Source: Streptomyces sp. NBC_01241
GTDB lineage: Bacteria; Actinomycetota; Actinomycetes; Streptomycetales; Streptomycetaceae
NCBI RefSeq assembly: GCF_041435435.1
Contig: NZ_CP108494.1
Location: 4,188,501 to 4,252,500 of the forward strand
Length of the DNA: 64,000 nt
Reading direction: 5' to 3'
Position 1 is the stretch's first letter. Each line of letters starts with the position of its first letter. Shown one piece after another: positions 25,453-34,137 of the stretch. The position numbers and the translations under genes were made by a program. The notes under the pieces were generated by a model, which worked only from the letters and a program-made list of their open reading frames with translations, was not told the DNA's origin and made no database searches.

Positions 25453-26127
25453 GTGAGACTGCGTTTTGTGCGCGAACAAGGAAAAATCACCGTTTTTCTG
25501 CTGGACGACCACGAAGTCGTCCGGCGCGGAGTCCATGAATTGCTCTCGGTCGAGGACGACATCGAGGTCGTCGGCGAGGCCGGCACGGCGGCGGACGCGC
25601 TGGTCCGCATCCCCGCGACCCGCCCCGACGTGGCGGTGCTCGACGTACGGCTGCCGGACGGGAGCGGGGTGGAGGTCTGCCGGGAGATCCGTTCCCAGGA
25701 CGAGAGCATCAAATGCCTGATGCTGACCTCGTACGCCGATGACGAGGCACTGTTCGACGCGATCATGGCGGGCGCCTCGGGGTATGTGCTGAAGGCGATC
25801 CGCGGCAGCGAACTGCTGAGCGCGGTTCGGGACGTGGCGGCCGGGAAGTCGCTGCTGGACCCGGTCGCGACCGCCCAGGTGCTGGAGCGGCTGCGCGACG
25901 GAAAGAAGGGCCGGGGCGACGACAAGCTCGACAGTCTCACCGATCAGGAGCGCAAGATCCTCGATCTGATCGGGGAGGGGCTGACGAACCGGGTGATCGG
26001 CGAGCGGCTGCACCTCGCCGAGAAGACGATCAAGAATTATGTCTCCAGCCTGCTCTCCAAACTGGGCATGGAACGGCGCTCGCAGGCCGCCGCGTACGTG
26101 GCCAGGCTGCAGGCCGAGAAGGGCTGA
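25453..26127 (+). CDS. NarL/LuxR-family response regulator
   Basis: 224 residues. The receiver domain (about 10-125) has the acidic pair DD in FLLDDHEVVRRG, the phospho-acceptor Asp in VAVLDVRLPDG, the switch Thr/Ser in MLTSYAD and Lys in YVLKAIRG. A LuxR-type helix-turn-helix follows (LTDQERKILDLIGEGLTNR to LSKLGMERRSQAA). It is a DevR/DosR-like regulator. No kinase gene is adjacent. The GTG at 25453 follows GAAGAGG 7 nt upstream; a GTG at 25468 is the alternative. It is divergent from bkdA. Confidence 0.9.
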   Translation: MRLRFVREQGKITVFLLDDHEVVRRGVHELLSVEDDIEVVGEAGTAADALVRIPATRPDVAVLDVRLPDGSGVEVCREIRSQDESIKCLMLTSYADDEALFDAIMAGASGYVLKAIRGSELLSAVRDVAAGKSLLDPVATAQVLERLRDGKKGRGDDKLDSLTDQERKILDLIGEGLTNRVIGERLHLAEKTIKNYVSSLLSKLGMERRSQAAAYVARLQAEKG

Positions 26128-26322
26128 GAACGAGGCGGGACAGCGAGAGGCGGCGGGAAGCGGCGGGGCGGCGCGGCAGCCGGACGCTGCGGGGCGCGGC
26201 CGGAAGCACCCGGGCGCGCACGGAGCGGCCGTGGTCGTCGGTGGTCTTCGGGACTTTGGTCCCGGCCCACCTGGGGCTGCGGCCTCTTTCTACGGTCTCC
26301 CCGGTGGCGGAGAGTGAAGGGC

Positions 26323-26757
26323 ATGTCCTCTGAGGAACTCCACGCGATCGATCTGCTCGGCCGCGTCCCCTACGGCCGGCTGGCGACGAGCATGCGAGCC
26401 CTCCCGATACTGGCGATCGCCCGTCACATCGTCGTCGACGGCCGCGTCGTCCTGCGGATGCACCGCGGCCTCGGCTACCACGAGGCCTGCGACGGCACGG
26501 TCGTGGCGTACGGGGCCGACAACTTCAACACCACGCCCTCGGGGGACGACGGCGAGCTGTGGTCCGTACAGTTCACCGGTCCCGCCGAGATCGTGCACCC
26601 GACCCCCGAACAGCGGGAGCGCTTCGGCGCCGACCCCACCCGGATGAACGGGGAGCCCTTCGCCCCGGCCTACCTCGGGGTCGACCCGCACTTCGCCTCC
26701 GTGCACACATTGGGCCTCCCACGCAAGTCAGCCGAGCCGCAACGCAGCGTGATCTAA
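26323..26757 (+). CDS. Pyridoxamine 5'-phosphate oxidase-fold (flavin/F420-binding type) protein
   Basis: 144-residue split-barrel protein of the PPOX-like family (LLGRVPYGRLATSMRALPILAIARHIVVDGRVVLR). Members bind FMN, F420 or heme, and several act with DosR-type regulators; the exact activity is unknown. ATG at 26323 has GGAG 10 nt upstream, while a GTG at 26314 is too close to it. It lies downstream of the response regulator on the same strand with a 195-bp gap in which I see nothing else. Confidence 0.78.
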   Translation: MSSEELHAIDLLGRVPYGRLATSMRALPILAIARHIVVDGRVVLRMHRGLGYHEACDGTVVAYGADNFNTTPSGDDGELWSVQFTGPAEIVHPTPEQRERFGADPTRMNGEPFAPAYLGVDPHFASVHTLGLPRKSAEPQRSVI

Positions 26758-26767
26758 CATCTGGTAA

Positions 26768-27871
26768 GTGCCGCGCTCATCTGTAACCCTTCCGTCTGCT
26801 CCGCCGGTCGGCGAGGTGCTGTGCTCCTCCGCGCCCCGCTCCGCAGTGCCTCGGCCACCCGTTCCTCCGGTGGACGAGGTGCTGCGCCGCTACCCGGACG
26901 CCGGTGAACCCCTCACCTGCAAACCAGTCACTCAAGGCCTCCTCAACCACGGCTACCGCGTCTCCACCACCCGCGGCCGCTACTTCCTCAAGCACCACCT
27001 CGACGACGCCACCGCCGACCGCGCCACGATCGTCCGCCAGCACCGCGCCACCCAGCGGCTCCAGTCACTCGGCGTGCCCGTCGCCCCGCCCGTGGAGGAC
27101 ACCGAGGGCGACACGGTGACGGAGATCGGCGGCCGGTGCTACGCCCTGCACCCCTGGGTCGACGGGCTGCACCGGGCCGGCGCCCAGCTCACCGCCGCCC
27201 AGTCTCAGCGGCTCGGGGCGCTGCTCGGGGCCGTGCACACCGGGCTCGAACAGGTCATGGAGGCGGGCACGGGGCTCGCGGGGCGGTCCGGCGGGTACCG
27301 GAGCCCCGACGCCGCCGACACGTTCGCGCTGATCGACGACCTGCTGGCGGCCGCGCGCGGGCGCCGCCCCCGGGACTCCTTCGACGAGCTGGCCGAACAC
27401 CGTCTCCTGGAGCGGCGGGCCCTGCTGGAACAGCATGCCGACCGCAGACCGCCCACCCCCGGCGTCCCGGCCACCGGGTGGGTGCACGGCGATTTCCACC
27501 CGCTGAACGTCCTCTACCGGGGCACGGACCCGGTCGCGATCGTCGACTGGGACCGGCTGGGGGTCCAGCCCCGCGCGGAGGAGGCGGTACGGGCCGCGGC
27601 GATCTTCTTCGTGCAGCCGGCCGGGAAGCTGGAGCTGGAGAAGGTACGGGCGTACGCGGGGGCCTACCGGCGGGCGGCCGGGGCGGGGGCGGCGGAACTG
27701 GCCGCGGCGGTGCACCGCGTGTGGTGGGAGCGGCTCAACGACTTCTGGATACTGCGCTGGCGGTACTGCCTGCACGACCGAAGGGCCGACCCGCAGTTCC
27801 CTGCGGTGTCGGCCCTGGCGGTCTGGTGGACGCGCGAGTACGAGGCGGTGTGCGAGGCGTTCACGGGGTGA
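26768..27871 (+). CDS. Aminoglycoside phosphotransferase-fold kinase
   Basis: 367 residues with an APH/choline-kinase fold: nucleotide-binding lobe with the FLKHHLDD lysine, catalytic loop GWVHGDFHPLNVLY (Asp and Asn) and metal-binding IVDWDRLGVQ. The substrate is unknown; resistance should not be assumed. A TAACAT box (26755-26760) lies 7 nt before the GTG at 26768, so a leaderless mRNA is plausible. The first 35 residues are Pro/Ser-rich, and the next likely start inside would be a downstream GTG near 26873. It is convergent with the kinase gene and ends at a shared hairpin. Confidence 0.8.
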   Translation: MPRSSVTLPSAPPVGEVLCSSAPRSAVPRPPVPPVDEVLRRYPDAGEPLTCKPVTQGLLNHGYRVSTTRGRYFLKHHLDDATADRATIVRQHRATQRLQSLGVPVAPPVEDTEGDTVTEIGGRCYALHPWVDGLHRAGAQLTAAQSQRLGALLGAVHTGLEQVMEAGTGLAGRSGGYRSPDAADTFALIDDLLAAARGRRPRDSFDELAEHRLLERRALLEQHADRRPPTPGVPATGWVHGDFHPLNVLYRGTDPVAIVDWDRLGVQPRAEEAVRAAAIFFVQPAGKLELEKVRAYAGAYRRAAGAGAAELAAAVHRVWWERLNDFWILRWRYCLHDRRADPQFPAVSALAVWWTREYEAVCEAFTG

Positions 27872-27879
27872 GACCTCGC

Positions 27880-27911
27880 GCGTTCACGGAGTGGGAGCCC
27901 GCCGTGAACGC
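27880..27911. terminator. Bidirectional hairpin between APH-fold and Ser/Thr kinase genes
   Basis: Perfect 10-bp arms GCGTTCACGG / CCGTGAACGC with a 12-nt loop in a 47-bp convergent gap. A second copy of GCGTTCACGG overlaps the end of the APH-fold gene at about 27858. Confidence 0.7.
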
Positions 27912-27918
27912 TGCGGGG

Positions 27919-29568
27919 TCACGGGGTGGTGCCGCCGCCCGATACGGGATTGCCGCCAGGTCCGCCGAGGGACCCCCCGGCCGCATCGCTGCCCGTAGCG
28001 CCCGTACTGCCCGTACTCGTATCGGTGCCGCCGCTGTCACCCGCACCCGAGCTGCTGCCGTCGCCCGTACCTGAGCTGTCGCCGCTCGTACCGGTGCTGC
28101 CGTCGCCCGTACCTCCCGCGCCGCCGGTCGCCGTACCCGTACCGCCGTCGCCCGTATTCGGCGCGGACGGTTCCGTCGACGGAGGCTCGGACGACTGGCT
28201 CGGGGTGACCGGCGGGGTGTAGGGCCGCTGCTTCGGGGGCGAGTTCTGCTGATTGCCGGTGGAGCTCTCCGGCAGTTGGCTCTGCTCGCTCTGCTGGTCG
28301 CTCGGCTCGGGCGAACTCTCCGGCGAGGACGGTGAACTGGAGGTCGTCGCGGGCGTCTTCTCCTGCTTCGTGTCGCCGATGTCCGCGGCGTAGACCGCGA
28401 TGGCGACACCGGCCCCGATCGCGATCAGCGCGAGCACGATGAACAGCCACAGCTTGCCTCGGCCGCCCCCACCTCCGCCCCCGTGTCCGCCTTCGTAGCC
28501 CCCGTCGTCGGGGTTCATCGGCGGCAGGATCGGGCCCTGCGAGGTGTCCCCGTGCTGCGGGTGGCCCATCGCCATCGTGCCACCGGTGATCCCCATCGCC
28601 GGCGTGTGGCCGCCCTCGTGCATCGCGACCGGGCCGGTGTTCCACGTACCCGTGTGGCCGCCCTGCACCTGGAGCATCTGCAGGCCGTACTGGACGAGGC
28701 CGCGCATCTCCTCGGCGCTCTGGAACCGGTCGTCCGGGTCCTTCGCGAGCGAGCGCATGACCATCCCGTCCAGCTCCGGCGGCACCGCGCCCAACACCTC
28801 GGACGGCGGGACCGGAATGTCCTGCACATGCTGATATACGACGGAGAGCGGCGTCTCGCCCGTGAACGGGGGCCGCAGCGCCAGGAGTTCGTACAGCAGG
28901 CAGCCGGTGGCGTAGAGGTCGGATCGGTGGTCGACGGCCTTGCCCAGCGCCTGCTCGGGGGAGAGGTACTGCGGCGTGCCCATGACCATGCCGGTCTGCG
29001 TCATCGTCGACTGCGCGCCGTGCAGCGCACGGGCGATGCCGAAGTCCATCACCTTGACCGCGCCCGAATTCGTGATGATCACGTTGGCGGGCTTGATGTC
29101 ACGGTGCACGATGCCGTGCTGGTGCGAGTACGCGAGGGCTTCCAGCACGCCCGAGACGATGATCAGGGCCTGCTCGGGCGGCGGCGCCTCGGCGCTGAGG
29201 AGCAGTTCGCGGATGGTGCGGCCCTCGACGAGCTCCATCACGATGTAGGGGACGGTCTGGCCGCCCACCACGTCCTCGCCGGAGTCGTACACGGCGACGA
29301 TGGCATGGTGGTTGAGGCCCGCGACCGACTGCGCCTCGCGCGTGAACCGGGCCTTGGAGACCGGGTCCTCCGCGAGATCGGAACGCAGGAGCTTCACCGC
29401 GACCGTACGTCCCAGCCTGACGTCCTCGGCCGCGAAGACCTCCGCCATTCCGCCCCGGCCGAGCCGGTGGGTCATCCGGTAACGTCCGTCACCGACGACG
29501 CCGTCGATGCCCCAGGAGTCGGTGCCATCCGAAACTCCGCCGCCGTTTGCTTCGGAATCGGGTGCCAT
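27919..29568 (-). CDS. Membrane Ser/Thr protein kinase without PASTA domain
   Basis: 549 residues. Hanks-type kinase domain (about 30-295) with the Gly-rich loop GRGGMAEVF, Lys59, HRDIKPANV (Asp157) and DFG (175-177), so it should be active. A Met/Gly/His-rich linker leads to one membrane helix (about 373-395). The extracellular tail of about 150 residues is almost only Ser, Thr, Gly, Pro and Glu and contains no PASTA domain. ATG at 29568, GAGGA just upstream. It is divergent from a second kinase gene; a 295-bp promoter region separates them. Confidence 0.93.
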   Translation of the reverse strand: MAPDSEANGGGVSDGTDSWGIDGVVGDGRYRMTHRLGRGGMAEVFAAEDVRLGRTVAVKLLRSDLAEDPVSKARFTREAQSVAGLNHHAIVAVYDSGEDVVGGQTVPYIVMELVEGRTIRELLLSAEAPPPEQALIIVSGVLEALAYSHQHGIVHRDIKPANVIITNSGAVKVMDFGIARALHGAQSTMTQTGMVMGTPQYLSPEQALGKAVDHRSDLYATGCLLYELLALRPPFTGETPLSVVYQHVQDIPVPPSEVLGAVPPELDGMVMRSLAKDPDDRFQSAEEMRGLVQYGLQMLQVQGGHTGTWNTGPVAMHEGGHTPAMGITGGTMAMGHPQHGDTSQGPILPPMNPDDGGYEGGHGGGGGGGRGKLWLFIVLALIAIGAGVAIAVYAADIGDTKQEKTPATTSSSPSSPESSPEPSDQQSEQSQLPESSTGNQQNSPPKQRPYTPPVTPSQSSEPPSTEPSAPNTGDGGTGTATGGAGGTGDGSTGTSGDSSGTGDGSSSGAGDSGGTDTSTGSTGATGSDAAGGSLGGPGGNPVSGGGTTP

Positions 29569-29730
29569 CAGTCCTCGCCGTCGTATCTGTCCGCGCGTCC
29601 GCGGGTTCTCACGGTGTCTAGCTGCATTGCCACGTCACGCTACAGCCTCTGCCGGGCACACCGTTTCCGAGAGGGACCGGTCATCCAATCGCCCGGCGCG
29701 CCGCCCGGGCAAATTCGATGCGGATCCTGT

Positions 29731-29766
29731 AACGCTTCCGAGACGCTTCTTGTGCGTAGGGTCACG
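29731..29766 (+). promoter_or_regulatory. Probable promoter of the PASTA kinase gene
   Basis: TTCCGA, then 17 bp, then TAGGGT (about 29758-29763) reads toward the gene at 29864. No other clear element was seen in the 295-bp divergent region. Confidence 0.4.
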
Positions 29767-29863
29767 GAACGGGCACCCGGCTTGACGTGTCGTACCCCTC
29801 GGGCAGACTTGGCGCGTAATTAGGGATCATCGCGTCAGTCGCGCGCCGAGGGGGAAGCAAGTC

Positions 29864-31516
29864 ATGAGCCAGGACGGCGCACACGGCGCTCAGGGGCGCT
29901 ACGCGGGCGGTTCGGTCGCCGGCGGCCGATACCAGCTTCGCGACCTGCTCGGCGAAGGCGGGATGGCGTCCGTATATCTGGCCTACGACTCCGCTCTGGA
30001 CCGCCAGGTCGCGATCAAGACGCTCCACACGGAGCTGGGCCGCGAGCAGTCGTTCCGCGAGCGGTTCCGGCGCGAGGCACAGGCCGTTGCCAAACTGCAG
30101 CACACCAACATCGTCTCGGTCTTCGACACCGGCGAGGACGAGCTCGGCGGCGCGGTGATGCCGTACATCGTCATGGAGTACGTGGAGGGGCAGCCGCTCG
30201 GCTCCGTACTCCAGGCGGACATCCAGCACTACGGGGCGATGCCGGCCGACAAGGCGCTCAAGGTGACGGCCGATGTGCTGGCCGCGCTGGACACCAGCCA
30301 CGAGATGGGCCTGGTCCACCGCGACATCAAGCCCGGCAATGTGATGGTGACCAAGCGCGGTGTCGTGAAGGTCATGGACTTCGGCATCGCCCGCGCCATG
30401 CAGTCGGGCGTCACCTCGATGACGCAGACCGGCATGGTCGTCGGCACCCCGCAGTACCTCTCGCCCGAGCAGGCCCTGGGCCGCGGGGTGGACGCGCGCT
30501 CCGACCTGTACTCGGTCGGCATCATGCTGTTCCAACTGCTGACCGGGCGCATCCCGTTCGACGCGGACTCGCCGCTCGCCATCGCGTACGCGCATGTCCA
30601 GGAGGAGCCGGTCGCGCCCTCCACCATCAACCGGTCGATCACCCCGGCGATGGACGCGCTCGTCGCCCGCGCGCTGAAGAAGAACCCGAACGAGCGCTTC
30701 CCCAGCGCCGCGGCCATGCAGGACGAGATCGCGCGCGTGCTGAGCGCGAGCGGGCAGCCGGGTGCCCCGGTGATCGTCGCGGGCGGCGGCGCCCCGGCGA
30801 ACAGCGGTTCGGGCGTCGGCTCGGCGGTCTTCCCGCCGGTCGACCAGTCCACTCCGGCGCCGCAGAACGTGCAGATGCCGTACCAGCCGGGCCCGTACCA
30901 GTCGGGGCCGTACGGTGCGCCGGCCCCGGCGCCCACTCCGGCCCCGTCATACGGCTATCCGCAGTCGGCTCCGGCGTATCAGAGCCAGGCGCCGATGTCT
31001 CCCATGTCCCCGATGCGGCAGCAGACCCCGCCGCCGTACACGATCGCGCCGCAGCCCCAGACGCAGGGCGGCTCCGGCGGGGGCGGCACCAGGCGGAACA
31101 TGCCGGTGATAGTCGGCTCGATCGTCGTCGCGCTGGTCGCGATAGGCGGGCTGATCACGGTGCTCATGCTGAAGGACAACCCGGGTACGAAGGGGGCCTC
31201 CCCCAGCGAGTCGTCGGCGTCGAGCGAGCACAAGGATCCGGAACGGAACCGGACGATGAAGACCGATGCGTGCACGGACCCCATGGAGAACAGCGACGAC
31301 CCGAACAAGGTCGACGCACCGAGTTTCCTCTACAAGGACATCCTCTCCGCGAAGGCGTGCGCGGACGCGGCGGGCTGGACGATCAAGCAGATCAAGGTGC
31401 CGGGGAACGCCTACGCGGAGGACCAGGTCATCGACCAGTTCCCGACCTCCGGAACCGCCGTGCCCAAGACGGGCGCCCACTTCGAACTCCGCATCGCGAC
31501 GGGCGACCCGGCCTGA
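29864..31516 (+). CDS. Membrane Ser/Thr protein kinase with one PASTA domain (PknB-like)
   Basis: 550 residues. The kinase domain (about 23-290) has GEGGMASVY, Lys52, HRDIKPGNV (Asp154) and DFG (172-174). A Pro/Gln/Tyr-rich juxtamembrane region with QSGPYGAPAPAP-type repeats follows, then one membrane helix (about 413-436). The extracellular part ends in a single PASTA-like domain (about 470-548: DILSAKACADAAGWTIKQIK then VIDQFPTSGTAVPKTG), expected to sense muropeptides or lipid II. Start ATG at 29864 with GGGGGAAG upstream. Confidence 0.93.
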   Translation: MSQDGAHGAQGRYAGGSVAGGRYQLRDLLGEGGMASVYLAYDSALDRQVAIKTLHTELGREQSFRERFRREAQAVAKLQHTNIVSVFDTGEDELGGAVMPYIVMEYVEGQPLGSVLQADIQHYGAMPADKALKVTADVLAALDTSHEMGLVHRDIKPGNVMVTKRGVVKVMDFGIARAMQSGVTSMTQTGMVVGTPQYLSPEQALGRGVDARSDLYSVGIMLFQLLTGRIPFDADSPLAIAYAHVQEEPVAPSTINRSITPAMDALVARALKKNPNERFPSAAAMQDEIARVLSASGQPGAPVIVAGGGAPANSGSGVGSAVFPPVDQSTPAPQNVQMPYQPGPYQSGPYGAPAPAPTPAPSYGYPQSAPAYQSQAPMSPMSPMRQQTPPPYTIAPQPQTQGGSGGGGTRRNMPVIVGSIVVALVAIGGLITVLMLKDNPGTKGASPSESSASSEHKDPERNRTMKTDACTDPMENSDDPNKVDAPSFLYKDILSAKACADAAGWTIKQIKVPGNAYAEDQVIDQFPTSGTAVPKTGAHFELRIATGDPA

Positions 31517-31599
31517 CCCCGTCCTGAGCCGGCGCGGTACGCGCGTGCACGGCGGGCGCGGTACGCGGCAATGACGGGGGTGAGGGCGACCCCCCGAAG

Positions 31600-31641
31600 G
31601 CGTCACATATCCGAGATGCCGGACATATCGCCACATGTGAC
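31600..31641. promoter_or_regulatory. Inverted repeat upstream of the Pro/Ala-rich protein gene
   Basis: CGTCACAT (31601-31608) and ATGTGACG (31634-31641) form 8-bp arms 25 bp apart, enclosing two copies of ACATATC. They lie 10-50 bp before the ATG at 31651 and could be an operator; no matching regulator is known to me. Confidence 0.35.
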
Positions 31642-31650
31642 GCTGACCGC

Positions 31651-32439
31651 ATGGCTCAAGGACTTCTCCCATCGCGACCCACGAGGTGTGTGGTCTGCCT
31701 CATATTCTCGGCGGGCGCGGCACTGGGGGCCGCGCCAGGCCAGGCGCACGCGGACCGCCGCGCCCCAGGCGGGGCGCCAGGGGCGGTCAGCGGCTCGGTG
31801 ACTCCTCCCGCGAGGGCCTCCGCCGCACCTTCCGCCCACCTGTCCACCGACCCCAGTGCCCCAGGCGCCCAACCGTCGGACGTGGGGTCGGCCATCCCTT
31901 CGGTCACCTCTTCGGCCGAACCCTCGGCCATACCGACGACCACCCCCTCGGACGGCGGCTCGGCCGCCCCCGCCCCCGCGCCCCCGGCGCCTGCGCCGCC
32001 CTCCTCCCCAGCATCCGGTTCCGCTTCGGCCTCCCCCTCCGGCCCGCCGTCCGCCGCCGCGAACACGAAGTCGCCGCCCCGCGAAGCACAGTCCCCGCTC
32101 GCCGGGCGCGAGGCCGGTGAGGGGCGGCTGCGACCCGGACGGCCGCTCGCACCCGCGGACAGTTCTTCCACCGAGGCCGACGAGGCCGAAGCGCCCGCCG
32201 AGCCCGTCCAGCCCGACGCACCCGACACACCCGACACGTGGCCCACGGCGACCGATCCGGAGCCGGTCCCCGCCGCGATACCCGCGGCGAGCACATCCCC
32301 CGAGCCCGGCCGACTCGCGCCGCAGGCCCTCGACAGGCCGGCCGTACAGCGCGTGCAGCGGATGTCCCTGGGCGCGGGAATCGCGCTGATAGGGCTGGGG
32401 CTGGGCTTCCTCGCGATCCGTATGCGCCGCTCGGCCTGA
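31651..32439 (+). CDS. Hypothetical Pro/Ala/Ser-rich surface protein
   Basis: 262 residues, not recognised as a family with known function. N-terminal hydrophobic signal-like segment (TRCVVCLIFSAGAALGAAPG, with cleavage near QAHA), then about 190 residues of Pro, Ala, Ser, Thr and acidic residues. The C-terminus is a membrane helix followed by positive charges (GAGIALIGLGLGFLAIRMRR), a layout like a sorting signal without LPXTG. It is probably tethered outside the membrane. No ribosome-binding site is evident at the ATG. It is 84 bp upstream of padR. Confidence 0.6.
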   Translation: MAQGLLPSRPTRCVVCLIFSAGAALGAAPGQAHADRRAPGGAPGAVSGSVTPPARASAAPSAHLSTDPSAPGAQPSDVGSAIPSVTSSAEPSAIPTTTPSDGGSAAPAPAPPAPAPPSSPASGSASASPSGPPSAAANTKSPPREAQSPLAGREAGEGRLRPGRPLAPADSSSTEADEAEAPAEPVQPDAPDTPDTWPTATDPEPVPAAIPAASTSPEPGRLAPQALDRPAVQRVQRMSLGAGIALIGLGLGFLAIRMRRSA

Positions 32440-32487
32440 GATGGCCCCACGGTCCCGCAACCGGCGCGCAGGCACGCCGAGCGGCAT

Positions 32488-32527
32488 TTGCATCGACCAA
32501 CATACTGGGTATACATACTCAGTATGT
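32488..32527 (+). promoter_or_regulatory. padR promoter with overlapping PadR operator; leaderless start
   Basis: -35 TTGCAT (32488-32493), 16-bp spacer, -10 TATACA (32510-32515), and the ATG only 8 nt further at 32524, so the mRNA should be leaderless. ACATACTG (32500-32507) and CAGTATGT (32520-32527) are perfect 8-bp arms around the -10, with an internal GTATAC. ATAC/GTAT arms are typical of PadR operators, so autorepression is likely. Confidence 0.75.
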
Positions 32528-33153
32528 CGATCCGTCACGGGCTACTGGCCCTGTTGGAGCAGGGGCCCCGATACGGCTCGCAGCTCCGCACCGAATTCGA
32601 GTCGCGCACCGGCTCCACCTGGCCGCTGAACGTCGGCCAGGTGTACACGACGCTGAGCCGGCTGGAGCGCGACGGCCTGGTCGTCCAGGACGACGAGGAC
32701 GACCAGGGGCACGCCCTCTACGCCATCACCGACGACGGCCGCACCGAGCTGCGCAACTGGTTCGAGACGCCCGTCGACCGCATTAGTCCGCCCCGCGACG
32801 AGCTGGCCATCAAGCTCGCCATGGCGGTCGGCGCGCCCGATGTGGACATCCGGGCCGTCATCCAGTCCCAGCGCCACCACACCCTGAAGGCGATGCAGGA
32901 CTACACCCGCCTCAAGGCACAGGCCCTGGCCGATGTCCCGGCCAACCGCGACGAGGTCGCCTGGCTGCTCGTAGTGGAACAGCTGATCTTCCAGGCGGAG
33001 GCGGAGGCCCGCTGGCTGGACCACTGCGAGTCCCGGCTGGCCCGCCTCGCCGAGGCCGCCGCCACGGAGCCGGAAGCCGAGGTACGTACGCCCGGCCGCA
33101 CCCCGGCAGGCCGCGTCCCTGCCCGTATCACCCGTCCGCGCAGCCGGCACTGA
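32524..33153 (+). CDS. PadR-family transcriptional regulator
   Basis: 209 residues. An N-terminal PadR winged helix (about 1-85: GLLALLEQGPRYGSQLRTEF, LNVGQVYTTLSRLERDGLV) is followed by the helical C-terminal Vir-type dimerisation domain and a Pro/Arg-rich tail. The ATG at 32524 (MSIRHGLLALLEQG) is set by the promoter described at 32488. It precedes an ABC exporter on the same strand, a common pairing in which PadR represses an antimicrobial-peptide or drug efflux system. Confidence 0.9.
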   Translation: MSIRHGLLALLEQGPRYGSQLRTEFESRTGSTWPLNVGQVYTTLSRLERDGLVVQDDEDDQGHALYAITDDGRTELRNWFETPVDRISPPRDELAIKLAMAVGAPDVDIRAVIQSQRHHTLKAMQDYTRLKAQALADVPANRDEVAWLLVVEQLIFQAEAEARWLDHCESRLARLAEAAATEPEAEVRTPGRTPAGRVPARITRPRSRH

Positions 33154-33213
33154 CCACCAACCACCCGCGTACACCCGGCACGTACCCGGACTATCCGGAA
33201 CCCGGCGCCCCGC

Positions 33214-33253
33214 GCCCGCCGCCCGCCGCCCGCCGCCCGCCGCCCGCCGCCCG
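33214..33253 (+). repeat. 7-bp tandem repeat between padR and the ABC transporter
   Basis: Five perfect copies of GCCCGCC (33214-33248) plus a partial sixth. It lies 105 bp before the ABC ATPase start codon, in the leader between padR and the transporter genes. Confidence 0.9.
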
Positions 33254-33357
33254 GCACAAACTCCGCAGCGCCCGCATACGCACCCGGCGCCGGCCACGGA
33301 CCGCATCCGGGTCCGCCGCCGGCCGACATACCTGTTCCAAGGGGGGAACCACCCACC

Positions 33358-34137
33358 ATGTCCTCACGCGCCCCGTCCCGATCCGCGTCCTCGTCCGGCA
33401 CACCGCTGTCGGTCGACGCACCGGTGCTCGAACTCCGAGCGCTCACCCGCACCCACGGCACCGGCGTCGCCGAAGTACACGCCCTGCGCGGCGTCAACCT
33501 CGCCGTACACACCGGTGAACTCGTCGCCGTCATGGGCCCCTCCGGCTCCGGCAAGTCGACCTTGCTGACCATCGCCGGCGGTCTCGACACCGCGACCAGC
33601 GGCCAGGTCATCATCGAGGGCCAGGACATATCCGGCCTCGGCCGCAAGGGCGTCGCAGCCCTGCGCCGCCGCAGCGTCGGCTATGTCTTCCAGGACTACA
33701 ACCTGATCCCGGCGCTGACCGCCGCCGAGAACATCGCCCTGCCGCGCGAGCTCGACGGGGTCTCCGTGCGCAAGGCCCGCAAGGAGGCGCGGGCGGCCCT
33801 GGAGGAGATGAAACTCCTGGAGATCGCCGACCGGTTCCCGGACGAGATGTCGGGCGGTCAGCAGCAGCGCGTCGCGATCGCCCGCGCACTGGTGGGGGAC
33901 CGGCGCCTCGTGCTCGCCGACGAACCGACCGGGGCGCTCGACTCCGAAACCGGCGAGGCCGTGCTCGCACTGCTGCGCAACCGCTGCGACCAGGGTGCGG
34001 CCGGTGTGATGGTGACGCACGAACCGCGCTACGCCGCCTGGGCGGACCGGGTCGTGTTCCTCCGGGACGGTTCGATCGTCGACCAGACGCTCCCCGCCGA
34101 CGCCGACTCGCTGCTGACCGCCGAGGGCGCCCAGTGA
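33358..34137 (+). CDS. ABC transporter ATP-binding protein (MacB/LolD type)
   Basis: 259 residues. Walker A GPSGSGKST, Q-loop FQDYNL, signature MSGGQQQRVAIARAL, Walker B LVLADEPTGALD and His in VMVTHEPR are all intact. It belongs to the MacB/LolD/BceA group that partners with FtsX-like permeases. Its stop overlaps the permease start (GTGA), so the two are co-translated. Confidence 0.95.
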   Translation: MSSRAPSRSASSSGTPLSVDAPVLELRALTRTHGTGVAEVHALRGVNLAVHTGELVAVMGPSGSGKSTLLTIAGGLDTATSGQVIIEGQDISGLGRKGVAALRRRSVGYVFQDYNLIPALTAAENIALPRELDGVSVRKARKEARAALEEMKLLEIADRFPDEMSGGQQQRVAIARALVGDRRLVLADEPTGALDSETGEAVLALLRNRCDQGAAGVMVTHEPRYAAWADRVVFLRDGSIVDQTLPADADSLLTAEGAQ

